The translations under genes and the position numbers were made by a program. Of a stretch of DNA of 64,000 bases, positions 1-12,780 are shown piece by piece. The DNA is from Varroa destructor (Eukaryota; Arthropoda; Arachnida; Mesostigmata; Varroidae). The notes under the pieces are model-generated. The model saw only the letters and a list, made by a program, of their open reading frames with translations. It was not told the origin of the DNA and made no database searches. The stretch's first letter is position 1, and the number at the start of each line of letters is the position of its first letter. The stretch covers positions 35,701,187-35,765,186 of the forward strand of contig NW_019211454.1 of assembly GCF_002443255.2 (NCBI RefSeq), in the 5' to 3' direction.

Positions 1-178
1 TAGAATATAGTGTCGTTATTTACCAGATGCCATCAACTATTCGTATTCATCTGTACCATTATACTCGGATAGGATTTATCGATCGCTTGGGTAGCTGGTC
101 AATGGACATAAATAGTAAGCGATAAATTCATAGTCGTCAAGCAAAGGCTTATAGATAGGCATGCAGATGGGCTTTTCT

Positions 179-403
179 TTACGTTCGACTTCCAGATGGA
201 TCGGAAAATGCTCCAAACGACAAAGACTGCATAGTTGAGCTATTGAATTTGTTGTTCATAAGTAGATGAGGAACAATCGCAGCAGTTATCAGTTGATCAG
301 ACCGTACATATGCTTTATACACAATACATCGTTGTGTTTGTTTGTCAACAGTTTTCACTGAGAACTCTATGTGAATTCGGACGGCGTGATTCCGCTCGAG
401 CAT
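179..403 (-). mobile_element. LINE reverse-transcriptase C-terminal remnant (tentative)
   Basis: A 74-codon open frame on the minus strand contains the block CIVYKAYVRS followed by AAIVPHLLMNNKFNSS. This resembles the region after the catalytic core of non-LTR reverse transcriptases, where LYKAYVRP-x-LEYAS-x-VW-x-PYLLKDI is typical (established family pattern). The LEY and W residues are missing, so the copy would be decayed. No upstream catalytic motif is visible next to it. It could instead be a chance frame, since 74 codons is not exceptional at this base composition. Homology is inferred by eye only. Confidence 0.3.
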
Positions 404-446
404 CGTCGAAATCCGACAATTCTATTTTTACTTTTCTTCGCTACCT

Positions 447-592
447 CTAACTATACAGCTTCCAAATCACGGCAGTCTTTGGATTTCTAAGCACGTAGTA
501 GGCCTTTCTCACTGTTTCGGCCACTCGGCACCAGCCGATGTCTCCACTGCCAACAAACTCCGCCAAATTAATAGAGTTCCAAATTTTCGTGT
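447..592 (-). CDS. Candidate terminal coding exon, unknown protein
   Basis: Read on the minus strand, an open frame of 47 codons ends in TAG at 447-449 and contains the stretch VAETVRKAYYVLRNPKTAV. It would begin after a T-rich GAG acceptor at about 593-595 in phase 1. A weaker upstream partner is possible: an ATG-initiated segment (MAVS) just upstream of a GTAAGT donor near 790, then a segment near 660-735 containing PGHFVVSFDPNGGV. The GAG acceptor is not the usual CAG/TAG, the upstream donor (GTTAAT) is weak, and no AATAAA follows. No family is recognised. Likely real or chance are about equally possible. Confidence 0.25.
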
Positions 593-1422
593 CTCAAACA
601 AAACATCTAGTTAGTTACTATTTGTTTAGTTCATTGTACTGAACTAACCTGAATAGTAGAATTAAGCTGAATTTTCCTTCATTAACGAACGCCTCCATTT
701 GGGTCAAACGAAACCACAAAATGACCAGGCCCAGCTGAGAGCAAGTAACACTTGAGAATAGTCACCTCATGTCCAACTAGGTGCTGAATGGAAAAAAAGC
801 ACTTACTTGAAACAGCCATATTCCTCAAACCTCAAACACTTGTCAGTTTTTATAGACCAACAAACTTTGCCTCAATATAAAGAATTAGTCTAGGTTAGTG
901 CATGGCAAGGCTTTTCCCGTGTTTCAAGTTGCCGATGTATTATCACTCTTACACCTACCAAACACAGCCCCAACCAGTTTGAAGTAAATAAGCTAAGTTG
1001 TAGTTACGGTGTAACCAGTTCGAATGGACCACGTAACTTAGGAACATTAATTTTAAAAGATAACTTCTTATAAAACGTTCAGTATGGTCCTGTATGCAGT
1101 GGCGTTCGTACAAGTCTGTAGAGACTTTCTTTGTGATTTATTAAAAGAACGCATTGATAACACGTTTCTATAAATTATTGTACAAATTATTGTGTAGTAA
1201 ATTTGTGCAGCTAACAAAACTTTTAGCTTATATGAATTATAAAAAGATGTTTGATGCATTCACGATATAATAAAAAATGCCATACATCCTAGGGATTGAC
1301 ACATAACAGCAAACGTTCATGATTATTGCGTCACCGGAGAGTTGGGCCTATGACAAAGCTTCCATTTTTGTTGGCTACAAACGTACAGGCCTACGTAACG
1401 AATTTACCACCGAATTACCATC

Positions 1423-1445
1423 TATATATATATATATATATATAT
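1423..1445. repeat. (TA)n microsatellite
   Basis: About eleven TA units, followed directly by TTTCAG. It is a simple dinucleotide repeat. The following CAG gives it the look of an intron end, but no convincing exon follows. Confidence 0.9.
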
Positions 1446-2240
1446 TTCAGGTGACTTCAATTTATAAGCATCTCTCCATATATCTTTGGCTAGAGCAAAG
1501 GCAGCTACCTACTTCATTATTGAGAACTAGTCGGTGTATATCTATTTCTTTGCAAATGGACTTAGTAGAATGATTCTGGATACGCCGCCCGTCTTCGTTA
1601 AGACTTTTGCCCCCAAAAACGTACACTGTTTTTTGCAGAATGTTGTCATGCCCACGCTGACTATGTTTGCGCATAGTGGCTGGGAAAAGTTCGCCACTTT
1701 TCCTCTGCTTACTTTTATCCTTCGCTAGAATACTTTTAGCTTGGAGCCCTTGCTATGCTTAATTCTGCGATAGCTCCAGAGAGCTGCAACTGACAGATGT
1801 AAAAGCCACTCAATATGCTCCTGTTTAGAAAATTGCTATTATATATAGATATTGGCTTTAATATCGAGGCTTGCATACGGCGTGAGAGTTCGCATCCAAT
1901 ATTTAGTTACATACTGAAGACTGCACTGGATCCTAAATGACGGAACGCCAGAACCACTAAACTAACAAAAACCTGAAAGGCACGTTTGTTCGAATAAAAC
2001 AATACCTTGATTCCTTGGGTCTCTATTCTCAAAAATCCATGGTCAGCTATTGAATTTGGCACACTGCCTTTGTCTTGCCATTGCAGGACATAAACCTATT
2101 CCAAAGTAAATATTTTCAAGTTTCCAATCAAATGGAGTGCCGTTTTTTATTCGGCGACGACTTTATTTTTAGCACAACGAGATACCAGCTATATTACGGC
2201 GTCCGATACGAATATATTAAACATATAATATACATACAAG

Positions 2241-2258
2241 TACTGACTGACTGACTGT
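2241..2258. repeat. Short (GACT)n tetranucleotide repeat
   Basis: About four tandem copies of the tetranucleotide, within AT-rich non-coding DNA. Confidence 0.75.
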
Positions 2259-3039
2259 TGATATAGCAGGAGACACATTACCACATCATATTATCACAAC
2301 ATACAGTTGCAAGACACCTTGAGAAAAAACCGAGCTCATCTCTCCCGAACAACGCTTTTCCAGCAATTTTTCTTTGTTTAACTCTCAGAGCTGTCGATCC
2401 TTTCTATTATCTTCTTGCTTACACCCCACAACGCACCTGCCAAATGCTGAGCAGTTATTCCATGACCAGCTATGACATATGAAAAAATAACACAAGCTTG
2501 GCCAAATGTAACTAATAAGTACCGCTAGTCCGCGCACACAAGCTTTATTACCGCTTCGAGCCGTAAAAATGCAAAGAGGCATTGCCAATGGGATTGTTGG
2601 AATCACCTACGGCAAGCCAATGCAAAGATTTTGAGGTTACCCTTAGATTTTGTATGTCTATGCAAATTACACGACCATGGTAAAAAGTTTAAAACGATCT
2701 TTATAAAACATGAGAATAACTTTCTACTGGTAGTTTACAATTTACATTAGCTTAGAATTCTTCTTGATAACTCTTTAATTATTCTGTATAAACACATCAA
2801 TGGTGAACTCGCTCGAAGCAAACGGTAGGGAATAAACGTATTGGAATTGAACGCAATGTCGAAGAAGCCCGATAACCGAGTGCACGAGCAAAGATCAGTA
2901 AAAGTCGATCATGGGATAGCTGGCTTTTGCGTATAGGGACACTATCCGATAGATTTTACCTATTGCTTACAAAGCAAGCAAAACAGATTTCTATTGCACA
3001 GCCACTAAATGTTTTGAATGAATATTGTTTTTATTGTAG

Positions 3040-3250
3040 CGCAGTAGCTACGGCGCGCCCAGTACACAGATACTTGACGAAAGTTAATTGGGCACTGAAA
3101 TCGGGAACGAGTGCCAAAAACAGGGTCCTATGTTGTTGCCAATCAGTTGGCCTCAAGGAGCGTCAACTTCTTAAGGAAAAATTGAGTGATGTTTTCTTCG
3201 ATCAATTGTTTCAAAAAGCAAAACATGAAATAACGAATGCTCACATGTAG
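3040..3250 (+). CDS. Candidate terminal coding exon, unknown protein
   Basis: A strong acceptor (a T-rich tract ending in TTTTTATTGTAG at 3039) is followed by 69 open codons ending in TAG (3248-3250). It enters in phase 2. The peptide is charged and helical in its second half (SVGLKERQLLKEKLSDVFFD), with a CCC cluster in the middle. The frame is open for 38 more codons upstream of the acceptor, so a longer single-exon reading from a TTG at 2927 is also possible, but no ATG is present. No recognised domain, no AATAAA close by, and no matching upstream exon was found. This is one of the better single-exon candidates in the left arm. Confidence 0.35.
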
Positions 3251-3706
3251 TTCAATGTTTGATTTCAAGAATTACCGAGTTATCGGTTAATTATTAAGTA
3301 ACTAATTCAGCAACTAAGTTAGAAAGATGGTCCCCCTAACCGTCTTACCACAGGCTCTTGAACATGGCTATACATTAAAAATCTGTAGTCATTTCCGTAG
3401 GATATTCATTTCTATAATGTCAGTGTTTACAGGCTACTAGTTATGAAATATGCTAACTATTGAACACTATACCAGTGGCATGGTTGATCAGGTAATTGGC
3501 CCATTTTTCGCTGCCCAACTTCTTTCACTCCACTGTGACATCACATATTCTATATCTCTTGCCCGGATTAGTGTATAAGATCTGCACGTTGCATTAAGTC
3601 CTCCATATGGCACGGCCACGATGCGGCACGTCTAGAAGAGCCCATGCAATAGTCACGTGACGTTTTACGTAGCGGTACGTCCAGTCCCTTTTTCCACCGT
3701 TACCAG

Positions 3707-3916
3707 ACATCAACAGCATCGAATACTAGCAGCGTACGATACAAAGCCGCTACGGCAAAGAGTGCATATCAAGCATACTGTTTGCTTCTCCTGTTACCCC
3801 TGTGCCCATCGCCGCTTCCTGCTATCTTTGCATATCTGCCGACCGGCAGCGGAAACCATCAACAGGCTAACCTAGACGAGTTGACGGAGGAATGGTTCAA
3901 ATCGCCGTACCGATAG
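3707..3916 (+). CDS. Candidate terminal coding exon with hydrophobic segment
   Basis: A pyrimidine-rich tract ending in CAG at 3704-3706 precedes 69 open codons that end in TAG (3914-3916), entering in phase 0. The peptide has a Ser/Thr-rich start, a leucine-rich hydrophobic run (CLLLLLPLCPSPLPAIFAYL) long enough for a signal anchor, then a polar acidic tail (NLDELTEEWFKSPYR). The other frames and the minus strand are also partly open here because the local GC content is higher, so strand and frame are not certain. No family recognised. Confidence 0.3.
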   Translation, partial: TSTASNTSSVRYKAATAKSAYQAYCLLLLLPLCPSPLPAIFAYLPTGSGNHQQANLDELTEEWFKSPYR

Positions 3917-5257
3917 CTCGGTGGTTCCTTCACTGGCTCTTCTTGTATGCATATAAATCATACGTTTTGTAGCCTCTTGCCGCGCTATCGAGGTGCTGTC
4001 TTACCATGTCTAGCTAGCCGACTGCCGCGGAGCGCCTTTGCCCTCTGAACGACCTCGCTGAAAGTCCACTTCAGAACCGGTCCGCTGAAAGACCGGTTCA
4101 ATGCCTAGCCACATGCGAACAAAGAGACTCACAGAAGAGTGTCATGTTTTTGGCAGTGATACGACAGAGGAGAAAACTTTTTCGCACACCCAGTTTCCTT
4201 CGAGCTACAACTTCTGCAACCTTGGATTCTGCGGTTACAAAAAAAAAGCTTTAAAGAGATGGAACAACTGTGAGAGCCGTTTCCCTTGGGAGTGCGTTAT
4301 TCTGCGCTCTGCTGCTCGGAGAGGTGGGCTACGTCGTATTTTATGATGCCTTCAGCAAGAAGGACGCTGCTTGGGATAGTAGAGCATAATTATGGTAAAA
4401 ATACTTAGAATGACAATAGGCCTGGGCGCACTATGAAATAGCATCCTTGAGCATCTTTTCTGTTGTCAAATATGTTCCTTTATGGTAGGCTATCACCAAA
4501 AAATCCTTTAAGCTGTATGTTCGGGTCCGCCGTTAAGGGACATTGCGTTATTCAGGTATGACACTGCTACAGCCAACATATATATAGAAGGTGTAGGCGA
4601 ATACGTACATTTGTCCCAAACCTATCTCGGCTGTTTCAGCCACCTTCCATGGACCTGTATACGTGCGCCTGCATATGCATTAGGTGGGTATATGCGATCG
4701 GAACTGCGTGCAGTGTTGACACGTTTCCACCCAACAACTAGTCGATACGCAATAACAACAATAAGTAGAAACTGACATTCAAACGTGTGATGTCCTGATG
4801 GAATGGAATAACAAAGGGATACACTACGATCTTAGTTGGCTAGAGAGTTCAACGAGACGGAGCGAAAAATGGTACAAAGGAATCCCAACGACAATATCGA
4901 TAGTACGCCAATACAAGGGCACGGAAGTAGGACAATATTCAATTTGCTCGTTGTCAGGCCGGTTGTTAAGCTGATTGGCAGCCTATTCAATTAATGGGTG
5001 CCGTTTCATTCAAAATTGAATGAATGAATGATTGATTTTATTACTAACCTAGGTTAAACTCTCCTACGGACACTGAACGAGGTTAATTCGAAGTTATGTA
5101 AATCAATTTGTGTTAACAGTATTGATCAGGTTTGTTTGGGGCAGTAACACCTGAATCGTTTACTACGTTCATCGGTATTCGCATCATACGCGTAGCAACA
5201 AGCTTTTGTTAGGTGGCTCGTGTTGTATATTTTTCTAATTTGTCAACAACAGCGGTG
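3917..5257. other. Mostly non-coding; one weak membrane-like frame
   Basis: On the + strand a frame near 4265-4386 reads SLGSALFCALLLGEVGYVVF followed by a polar tail and a stop, suggestive of a membrane exon. A plausible acceptor is lacking upstream (only purine-rich sequence). A short GAAT repeat lies near 5016-5032. Nothing else is supportable. Confidence 0.3.
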
Positions 5258-5623
5258 TTAGCAGTCTCCCATTAGACGGATCGATCTGCTGTGCACAACA
5301 AAGTACAATAAATTATAAAGCCGCACAGTCTCTGCTAATTTTAAGCGACACGAGGATATGACCTCGGCTACAGAGGAAGTAAGAACTGCTCGCATTACCC
5401 CTAAATAGTTTTGTGTGGTCACAATATCCCCATTGAGTATGCTATTTCTAAATATCGTTCCAGGTATATAATGTTCGGCTAAATACAATAAAGTGTCGTT
5501 AGATATCTCAGTACCTTTTAACTTATAAGAGAAAACGAGCTTTTTTCTTCGCACAAACAAACAGTAGCCAATCGTATCAATAAAAAGTAAACGTTCTGCA
5601 TAACTAAAGCGTGTTTCTAACAT
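5258..5623 (-). mobile_element. LINE ORF2 C-terminal remnant (tentative)
   Basis: A 121-codon ATG-initiated open frame on the minus strand. Residues 6-40 contain FSYAERLLFIDTIG and VRRKKLVFSYKLKG. These resemble the conserved tail of CR1/L2/Jockey-type ORF2 proteins, where YEERL-x-LGL...RRLRGDLI-x-TYKI-x-NG is usual (family knowledge). The rest (IRLMGDC end) has no clear match. Length alone is not significant in this DNA, and the catalytic part of the RT was not found in the neighbouring minus-strand frames (5788-6859). Alternative: a chance frame or an unknown host ORF. Confidence 0.3.
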
Positions 5624-5787
5624 GTCTTACCATTGCTTCGACACCACCCAACAGACGGCCAATTCCGTTTTCATAATACAACCGCTTGACAATGTACGAC
5701 CCTAGTTTTGAAACTCGTATCGATAACGGTGAGAGCTGTCATTATTATCACTAGACTACAGTTTATTCCTTGTTATTTCTTCGGTGA

Positions 5788-6859
5788 CTAATCTCGATAA
5801 TTTCTCAAATCTAATTCTTCTTCTAATCTAAAGTTCTTTTGAATGCCGCATATCTGAAGCATAGAAGTATACCGACGGCTTGGCACTCGCCGAACTGTTG
5901 ATAGGGACGTATCGGACAAAAAGAAATGCACAAACAATGGCTGATAACTCGAAAAATGGGGTCTAGATGTCTCTGCAATATAATTTACTTCTTCGAAAGT
6001 GTGACCAACTGCGCATCGCGCAACAGAGGCGCGATTTTGCAAGAGAATCAATAAGCTGTCTTTGTTTGTTAATTGTCACAGTGCTTTAATCGATTTCAGA
6101 ACTTACAAAGGGCCATCAGCATTTTGTTTCTCTGATCAAGCGATCGGATGTCTAACTTAGATAAGTTTATGATCCAGAAAAATGGTCTCTAGCTTAACTA
6201 GTCGCCCTTTACCTTATATTTATCGGTCTCATTTTGTTAAGGCTTAACTTACTACGCAATTCACGTTGAAGTATCGCTTCAGACAACCTATGCCTAGGTT
6301 GAATTTGAAAACATAGTTTTGTTCAAGTCGTTGCATGTAATTATAGCGGAACGCTTTTACTTGATTTCGTATAAGTAACCTAAAATAACCTAGACTTTGC
6401 TCACGCTCGTAGTCTGAAACCCAAAAAATTGCTTGGGAACATGCCAGTAGGCTCTCCAGTTTGGTCGTCCAAGATACACATACATCAATGAGAATCAGTA
6501 CTAGCCATACATAACATGCATTAATATATAGCAATTTACACATATTTAGGCACAAGTAATCTTTTTCTGTACCCAGCCAATTTAGTAAATATGAATAGGC
6601 CAAGTGTTTATTACTTCCGAGTCCAGCTTGCCGAAGACCTATTGATGATCGCAAAATATGTTTCGTTTCCATTGATAAAACTAAGAAGACCGGGGTAAGG
6701 TGAACAAAACAAATAATAGAACGTATCCACGTACGCGCCTATTGCCTTTTTCGTGCTTTTCGATACGTCATCTCTACCTGTAACCTGATAACGGTGTCTG
6801 CTGAGCAAAAAGGCCCGTGTTCTTGTGATTGATTTAAAACACACCTCTCTCTGGAGCAA
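5788..6859 (-). other. Cluster of open frames on the minus strand, nature unknown
   Basis: Three overlapping or adjacent minus-strand open frames (142, 87 and 82 codons) lie directly upstream of the LINE-like frame at 5258-5623. The longest (6244-6672) has a hydrophobic stretch INACYVWLVLILIDVCVSW suited to one membrane span, then a basic helical tail. No start context, splice pattern or family could be recognised. They may be decayed parts of one mobile element or chance frames. Confidence 0.2.
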
Positions 6860-9800
6860 AAATGATACTATTTGTTCTGTTTTATGTTCGAACTACACAA
6901 AACACCGCGACGCAGCATACTGCTACACATAAACCGACACAGCTATGTCGGTTCACATAATAAGATCATAATTCCAGAAGTTTTCTGGAAGATATTTACA
7001 TTTCAAAGATGCCCTTTGTTCAAGTGGACCCTGTGCTTGCGCGCTAAAAAAGTCGTCTAGTAGGTGATTGACCTAGTCGTTGATCGGCAACAGAACGTGT
7101 GCGTCTGTCTGCTAGCTATTCCGTACTCCAAGACCTGTCCCGAAATAAACTTTTGGATTGGAGATGACAAGAAATAGACTCTATAAGGGAATGAAATAAG
7201 ACGGGCAATACCAGGGTGGCAAAAGGCAAACAGACGCCGGCATATTCGACGCGAACGAAAAATCAGAAAGATACGTTAATTATGTGTTTGGTAGATCAGC
7301 AAATTCCTGTTCAAGGTGGGATCCTGAAACGATGAGGATGTATGATGCATCGATAACATTCTACTCCTGAATATTCAAGTCACCTTAAAACGTCTCATCG
7401 ACACTTGTCAAGCGCCAGGATTAGTTTTTTTTTAATTTTAAATTAGGCACCCATTTTCAGCTCGATAGATAGCGGTGATACGTCCCCACAGACTACGTGT
7501 CAGAACATAGCTTCCGTACAATACATCAAGCCGTCTCTTATGTATCAATAAGCTACTAGATACTTGTTGCAACATCTATTAAAAAATTATAGCTGGAAAC
7601 TTAAATTGCACGCTTGTAGGCCAATTTGGGTATACCTGCTAGTTTCGAGTATCATAGTACTATTAGCGTGCGTTTTAATAGCCATAAATTGGGTAGAATC
7701 ATTCAATTGTTGTTTCTAACGCGATGTAACATATCCAACGTAGTAACGGGTTATGATGCCTTGTCTATTTCTAGACACTAGATAGCGAAGATGCTCTCGC
7801 AAGAAAAATATATTGGACGATGCCGCTTTACCGTGCTTAGTGTAGGGTGGCAGGTCCCTCCGGGGCACATGCAATCAAAACTGCAGTAATATTTATTAAA
7901 ACGTCACTAAAATAGAAAACTACGAGTCACAAAAGATATGTTGATAAGTGACGCATCGGGACACACAAATGCTTCAGGAGGTCAGTAACCAATTGAACTT
8001 CGCGGTCACAATTTGACCTATCGTAAGCGTGTGCCACGATTCACTGCCGCATGCTGGCCGTTTTTCGCAATAAAGTGGCCGGTTCACTGTTAGCCGCAGT
8101 ATCCATGACTCCTAAAAGAAAAGATCATTCTGAGTCTTATTGTTCCCTACCATGACGTATAGTCGTAAATTTAGTTATAAAATCGTTTTTCCAATTGGCA
8201 GTATTTTCCAATAAACAGATCACAAGAAGCGGCTCTGAATGGTAATACTGTCGGTTCCAGTAGTTAACGCCGCGTTCAGGTGACGGCGTAAATGGTAGCG
8301 AGTTTAGCAGGAAAATGTAAGAGATACGCGGTATTCGAATCCGAGCGTAAACACATCATTTTGTATTGGAAACGAAGCGTCTAATGGAACGCTCAGCGGC
8401 GGTTCCGGACGTACGACTCGAAACATTTAAACAGCGCGTTACAAAGCGCCGTTTCATGCACACAGGGTAATGACCGACGCGTGGCCGGTCGGTCCTCTCT
8501 TGCTTCGAGCTACGCGTAGCTTCACATCTCCGTCCATCGAGCTACATGGTAAATATACGAATCTAACGGCGGCTTCAGCGTGGAATTAAATGCCAGCGTT
8601 AAGAGAGGGGCGAAAGGACACTGTTTTCTGTGTTCCGGGCTTTCCCCAACTAGATAGCTAGTTAGCCATACGTGTGCCAAGCTTCAAACTCTCATTTCCT
8701 CATGGTTGTGCGCGTCACTCGGCTCCTGAATTCCAATTGGGCTGACTAGAATTTAGAGGACCAGTCGTCATTCATTTAGTACATCTGACGCGCGTACAGC
8801 TGAATAGACACACAGATAGGAACACAGAAATTAAACCGCGAGGCCGTCAAGGGTAAATGGCAGCGGCTGAAATATCTCGCTATTAGCAAACAAGCTATAT
8901 AGCCTATTATACAACGCTGCAGTAGCGTGCTAGGAAACCAGAATTAAACCGAAAGTGTTAATTACAGTAGTTCGTTCTGGTTCGAAGAAGCGACACATGC
9001 TTACCGTCTAACCACCCAGGTAGTATAGCACATGATAAGACGACACAGAAGTTAACGTTGACCAGCGCGGAACAGGACGACTACAGCGTAACACCATCAA
9101 ACCTTCAATTTATGTTCTTGTGCAACAGCAGTACTCGGAAGTGGAACAGTTATTGTCCAGCTGCTCCAGCGATTTTTGACAAAGATTGATCCAATAACGT
9201 ACCAGACGATACGGTACCAAGTGTATGGCAAAACGATGCGACAAAATCATTAGTTTTACTCTTTCTATTTTGAAGAAGCTCGGATCTGAACCGTGAGAAT
9301 TTACTATGGGGTAATCCAAGGATCAAGCCCATCGGCATGATCGTTCAGATCTTCGATGTAAAATACTATATACCGTGCTTCTTCCCATTGATTGATTTTT
9401 AGCTACTGGATATGTTGCGTCAATGAAATATGAATCCACCGTGCCTTTGCTCCTTAAGGACTAAGCAAAGCGCAAAAAAACTCGTTCTGTTCGTTTGCTC
9501 CCATTTCCCCTTGTAGAAAGAATATCAAGTGACCACAGTCGAACTGTCAAAACATTCTCGCCCCGTGTATACAGATATCCATATATGTGTCCACAAGGCG
9601 GACATCAGTGACAATGCATTCACACTTACTAAATGTAGCTAATTGCAGAGATGCGGATGACATTTCTGTGTCAAGTGATTTGTCCAGCCTGATCAAGGCC
9701 TTCTGGAGTTTGTCCCCTTCAAACCGCAGGACAAAATGATAATTTGTATCCACACACGGTCATCTATTCTTAATGTATCAATGTCAACCTGTAATAAAGG

Positions 9801-12780
9801 ACATAAGTCCGCTCAACATACGCAGTATCGAGAGTACGTTACAACAAGTGAATCTTCTAGAACCGAACACCTTACTACACCGAGGTCTCGGTGCAGCTCA
9901 CACCAAGTAGTATCGAACGAAAAGTCGATGACGTTCGAATTCCATAATATCGCTAGCTATTGCATTAATAACTTCTTCCGTGAGTGGCCAAGGCGTTAGG
10001 TAGAAGGTGTTGATCCTGTCATGCAGGAACGTCGAGAAAAATGCCCCATGCCTATTGTATCGCGTACGATAGCTTCGTAAACATCAGGCTTGGAAACGAT
10101 TGTTTTTACCAAAAGGCTGGGTGGGTGCAAAAAAAGTCCGCGTATGCGAATCGGAAGACTCCATAGGTAGACATTAATGAGTCAGTTGTTCGTGTAACCA
10201 TTCAGGCTGCTAAATGAGACTTTTTTATGATCGTATGATTTGAAATGCATGAAACTTCAGCATTTCAAAGACTTGGCGTTCTTATATATTTGGACGCTGT
10301 TTCATCATAGCTCTCTCTCGGCCTGTGGCGGAATGAAATGCATAACGGGCATCCAAGAAACCCCGAACGTAGTTGCACGACCATAAACCCACGCATCATG
10401 TGTTCTTAATCAGACCTGCTATTGCTATATTTCCACTACAGGCAACACGCCTGCATAATATATCAGGTACTTGTATTAAATTGTAGGAATACATCGTAAC
10501 AGGTGATGTGAGCATTACGATGTATCTCTAGTCTACTTACTTAGTTACTACGGTTGGCGTCAACCCACTTAAATAATAACACATAGAACACTGGTGCTCA
10601 GCAAATTTCAGACTCTGTATGGTTGGCTTCTTGGTCCTATCATAACAAATGGGTAAATACTACAGACAACCGAAAAACTAACTACATTAATCATTATTTA
10701 TTAAGCCCATTTAGCGACACAGAAACCTTCGGCGATAAGTAAGCCTAGTTTCGCTCGTACCATCGCTATATAAATATTATTCGTTTGAAATAGAATAACA
10801 AATACATTCATAGTTACTCTATTGCGACATGTGGCCTCTTCTGTGCGCTTTTTTTCCCCCAGTTTATTTATCACTTTTGGTTAAGTTATGCCGAAAAAAA
10901 TAATGCAACTTCTTTCAGTCTGGCTTCAATGTCAAGTGAGTTCAATGATAATGCTGGCCTATTAGACACCATCGTATTTCATAGCCATTATTCTAATGAA
11001 AAACGAAACAAATTTAGTTCCTTTCAGAAAGGGCATACGATTTCGTCACAAACACTTTCATGATATTTCCAATATTTTTACGGACCATACTATCGAGTTC
11101 TCGCTTTTGTTATAGATTTAGCTCTTTTTCTAGTAGTTGTAACTTCTATCTAATCACGGATAATTACGGTATACTCGGAGATATTCACTGCTACTTCCAT
11201 TTAGTATCTATCCTTCGCTTCGGTAAATAGCATTATTATGAAAGCCATAGAGGTTAACTGCTGTAGTACTTAAGGCTTGAACCAAGGGGTCTAGTAGTAC
11301 AAGATAATGTGTCGCTAAGCTGACGAATCCTTACCATTATATAATAGTAGCGAGTGGATAACGTAGGCTTACCAGCAGACACGCCATTATCTCAAGGGAA
11401 GATAAATTATGTTGCGTGCACACAGAAGATCCAAACCAAGTATTACCCAAGCGTTGGCAGTGCAGAAGCGAACAAGCCGCCATTGCGTGCGATACATGCT
11501 TCATAAGTAAGCTCAAGTAAAGTAGCTGCGTGATGCATTTGTGGGGCAGTACGTATGTTGAGTATAGGAAACATTCGATAAATAGCGGGAAACCAGAAAG
11601 AACTGTATACAGTCAAGGGGGTGTCACCGAACGGGCTGTACTATGAATGGGTGAAGGCAGTCGGTACATACATTTGCTAGGTGTCAATGCGGCGGTCACT
11701 TGGCTGACGTGAAAACATCGGAGCGTTAAAATGGTAGAAATAGGCATCTAATTTCCCCTACAGCTAGAAATTAACTGCAAATAGGCCTTTAGTATTATAA
11801 ATGTATTATATGTAGTTTGGGTCTAGTGGCATGTGCTTTGGTCCAGGACCCTTCAACCGGCATGCCATTTTGTGTATTCAGACGTATGTCCTTTATTGAA
11901 ATCGCTATATTAACCGCTTAGACAGGGTAAGACAATATAGTTTGCATGTACATAGTTATTATTACATATTGCTAGGTGAACCCCGCTTGGGCTTACCCAT
12001 CTAATATTACATTACCACTATCTAGTTGGGGTTACTAGTTTTCACCGCCAAGGACAAGGCCAAAATTTGCATATATATGAGAGCAGTCTCCACCAATTTC
12101 TGTTATATTCTGATCTATAGGCAATACTAACGCAATTTATACATTACTTTAATGAATTCACACGGGGATTAACTAAAAAAGGATAGTATTCATAGGTAGG
12201 ATCCCCGTTGCTAAGCATTGGATGTGTACATTAACCAATTTGGATATGAAGCGGCAGTTTCCGGATGGAAGCGATACATCTGTTGCAGCCCCTAATTTAA
12301 TATGATCAATACTATTAATTTTATATGTCTTACTAAAAAGATCTACAATCCGGAATCAATTTGATTTCTGCCAACGGAACGGGCCATAAAGCTCACGCAG
12401 TATCAGGACTGAGTTTCTTTACAGGCAGAGTGATACTTCTGTTGTATCTTATAGAGAAGTAGTCTCTAATCGATTTGCTGGAAAATACAGATCAGGCATC
12501 TATAAAACAGTCCAAGTGCATTAGACGTCTAAAAGAACTCCTAAAACCTGATACTATTAAATATATATCGCTAACTCGATGAAATTTCGACTTGAAAAAT
12601 GTAGCGCGAGATGGTAAACCTCACAGGTTTTGTTGCGGAACTTATTTTATCTATGAGAAATTTTGTAAATATTGCGCAAAAGTTATCCATCAAATTGTTC
12701 ATTCAGACCAAGTTCTTATGAAATTCGTTTGTGTACAGGAATCTCGGTAAAACATTGGGTACATGCAGGCAAGCTTTTTT
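6860..12780. other. Gene-poor stretch
   Basis: Mostly AT-rich with no supportable exon. A CpG-richer patch at about 8280-8660 could be a promoter or first exon. It includes an ATG (8291) opening MVASLAGK immediately before a GTAAGA donor, and a palindromic CTACGCGTAG near 8511. At 9100-9340 both strands are open for 55-62 codons, so nothing can be assigned. Confidence 0.4.
8280..8660. promoter_or_regulatory. CpG-richer patch, possible promoter or first exon
   Basis: Compared with the AT-rich surroundings this patch has many CG dinucleotides, short inverted repeats and open frames on both strands. On the + strand the ATG at 8291 is followed eight codons later by a fair donor (AAT then GTAAGA). 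No TATA or initiator motif stands out, and no downstream exon could be linked. Confidence 0.2.

Larger units (their letters stand above)
593..3039. other. AT-rich gene-poor stretch
   Basis: Apart from the possible upstream parts of the 447-592 exon, I see no supportable gene. It holds a TA microsatellite (1423-1445), a short GACT repeat (2241-2258) and scattered open frames of 60-75 codons on both strands. These are expected by chance at this composition and have no flanking splice or start signals that stand out. Confidence 0.5.

Noticed and set aside
6872..7060. + strand 62-codon frame after an ATG-like start
   Set aside because: No splice, promoter or family evidence; length expected by chance.
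8280..8345. Possible tRNA (TTCGAATCC-type box B near 8330)
   Set aside because: The box A-like sequence is too close to the box B and no cloverleaf stems can be drawn.
9110..9340. Overlapping open frames on both strands, each plausible as protein
   Set aside because: Neither strand has flanking signals. It showed that protein-like appearance alone is not reliable here.
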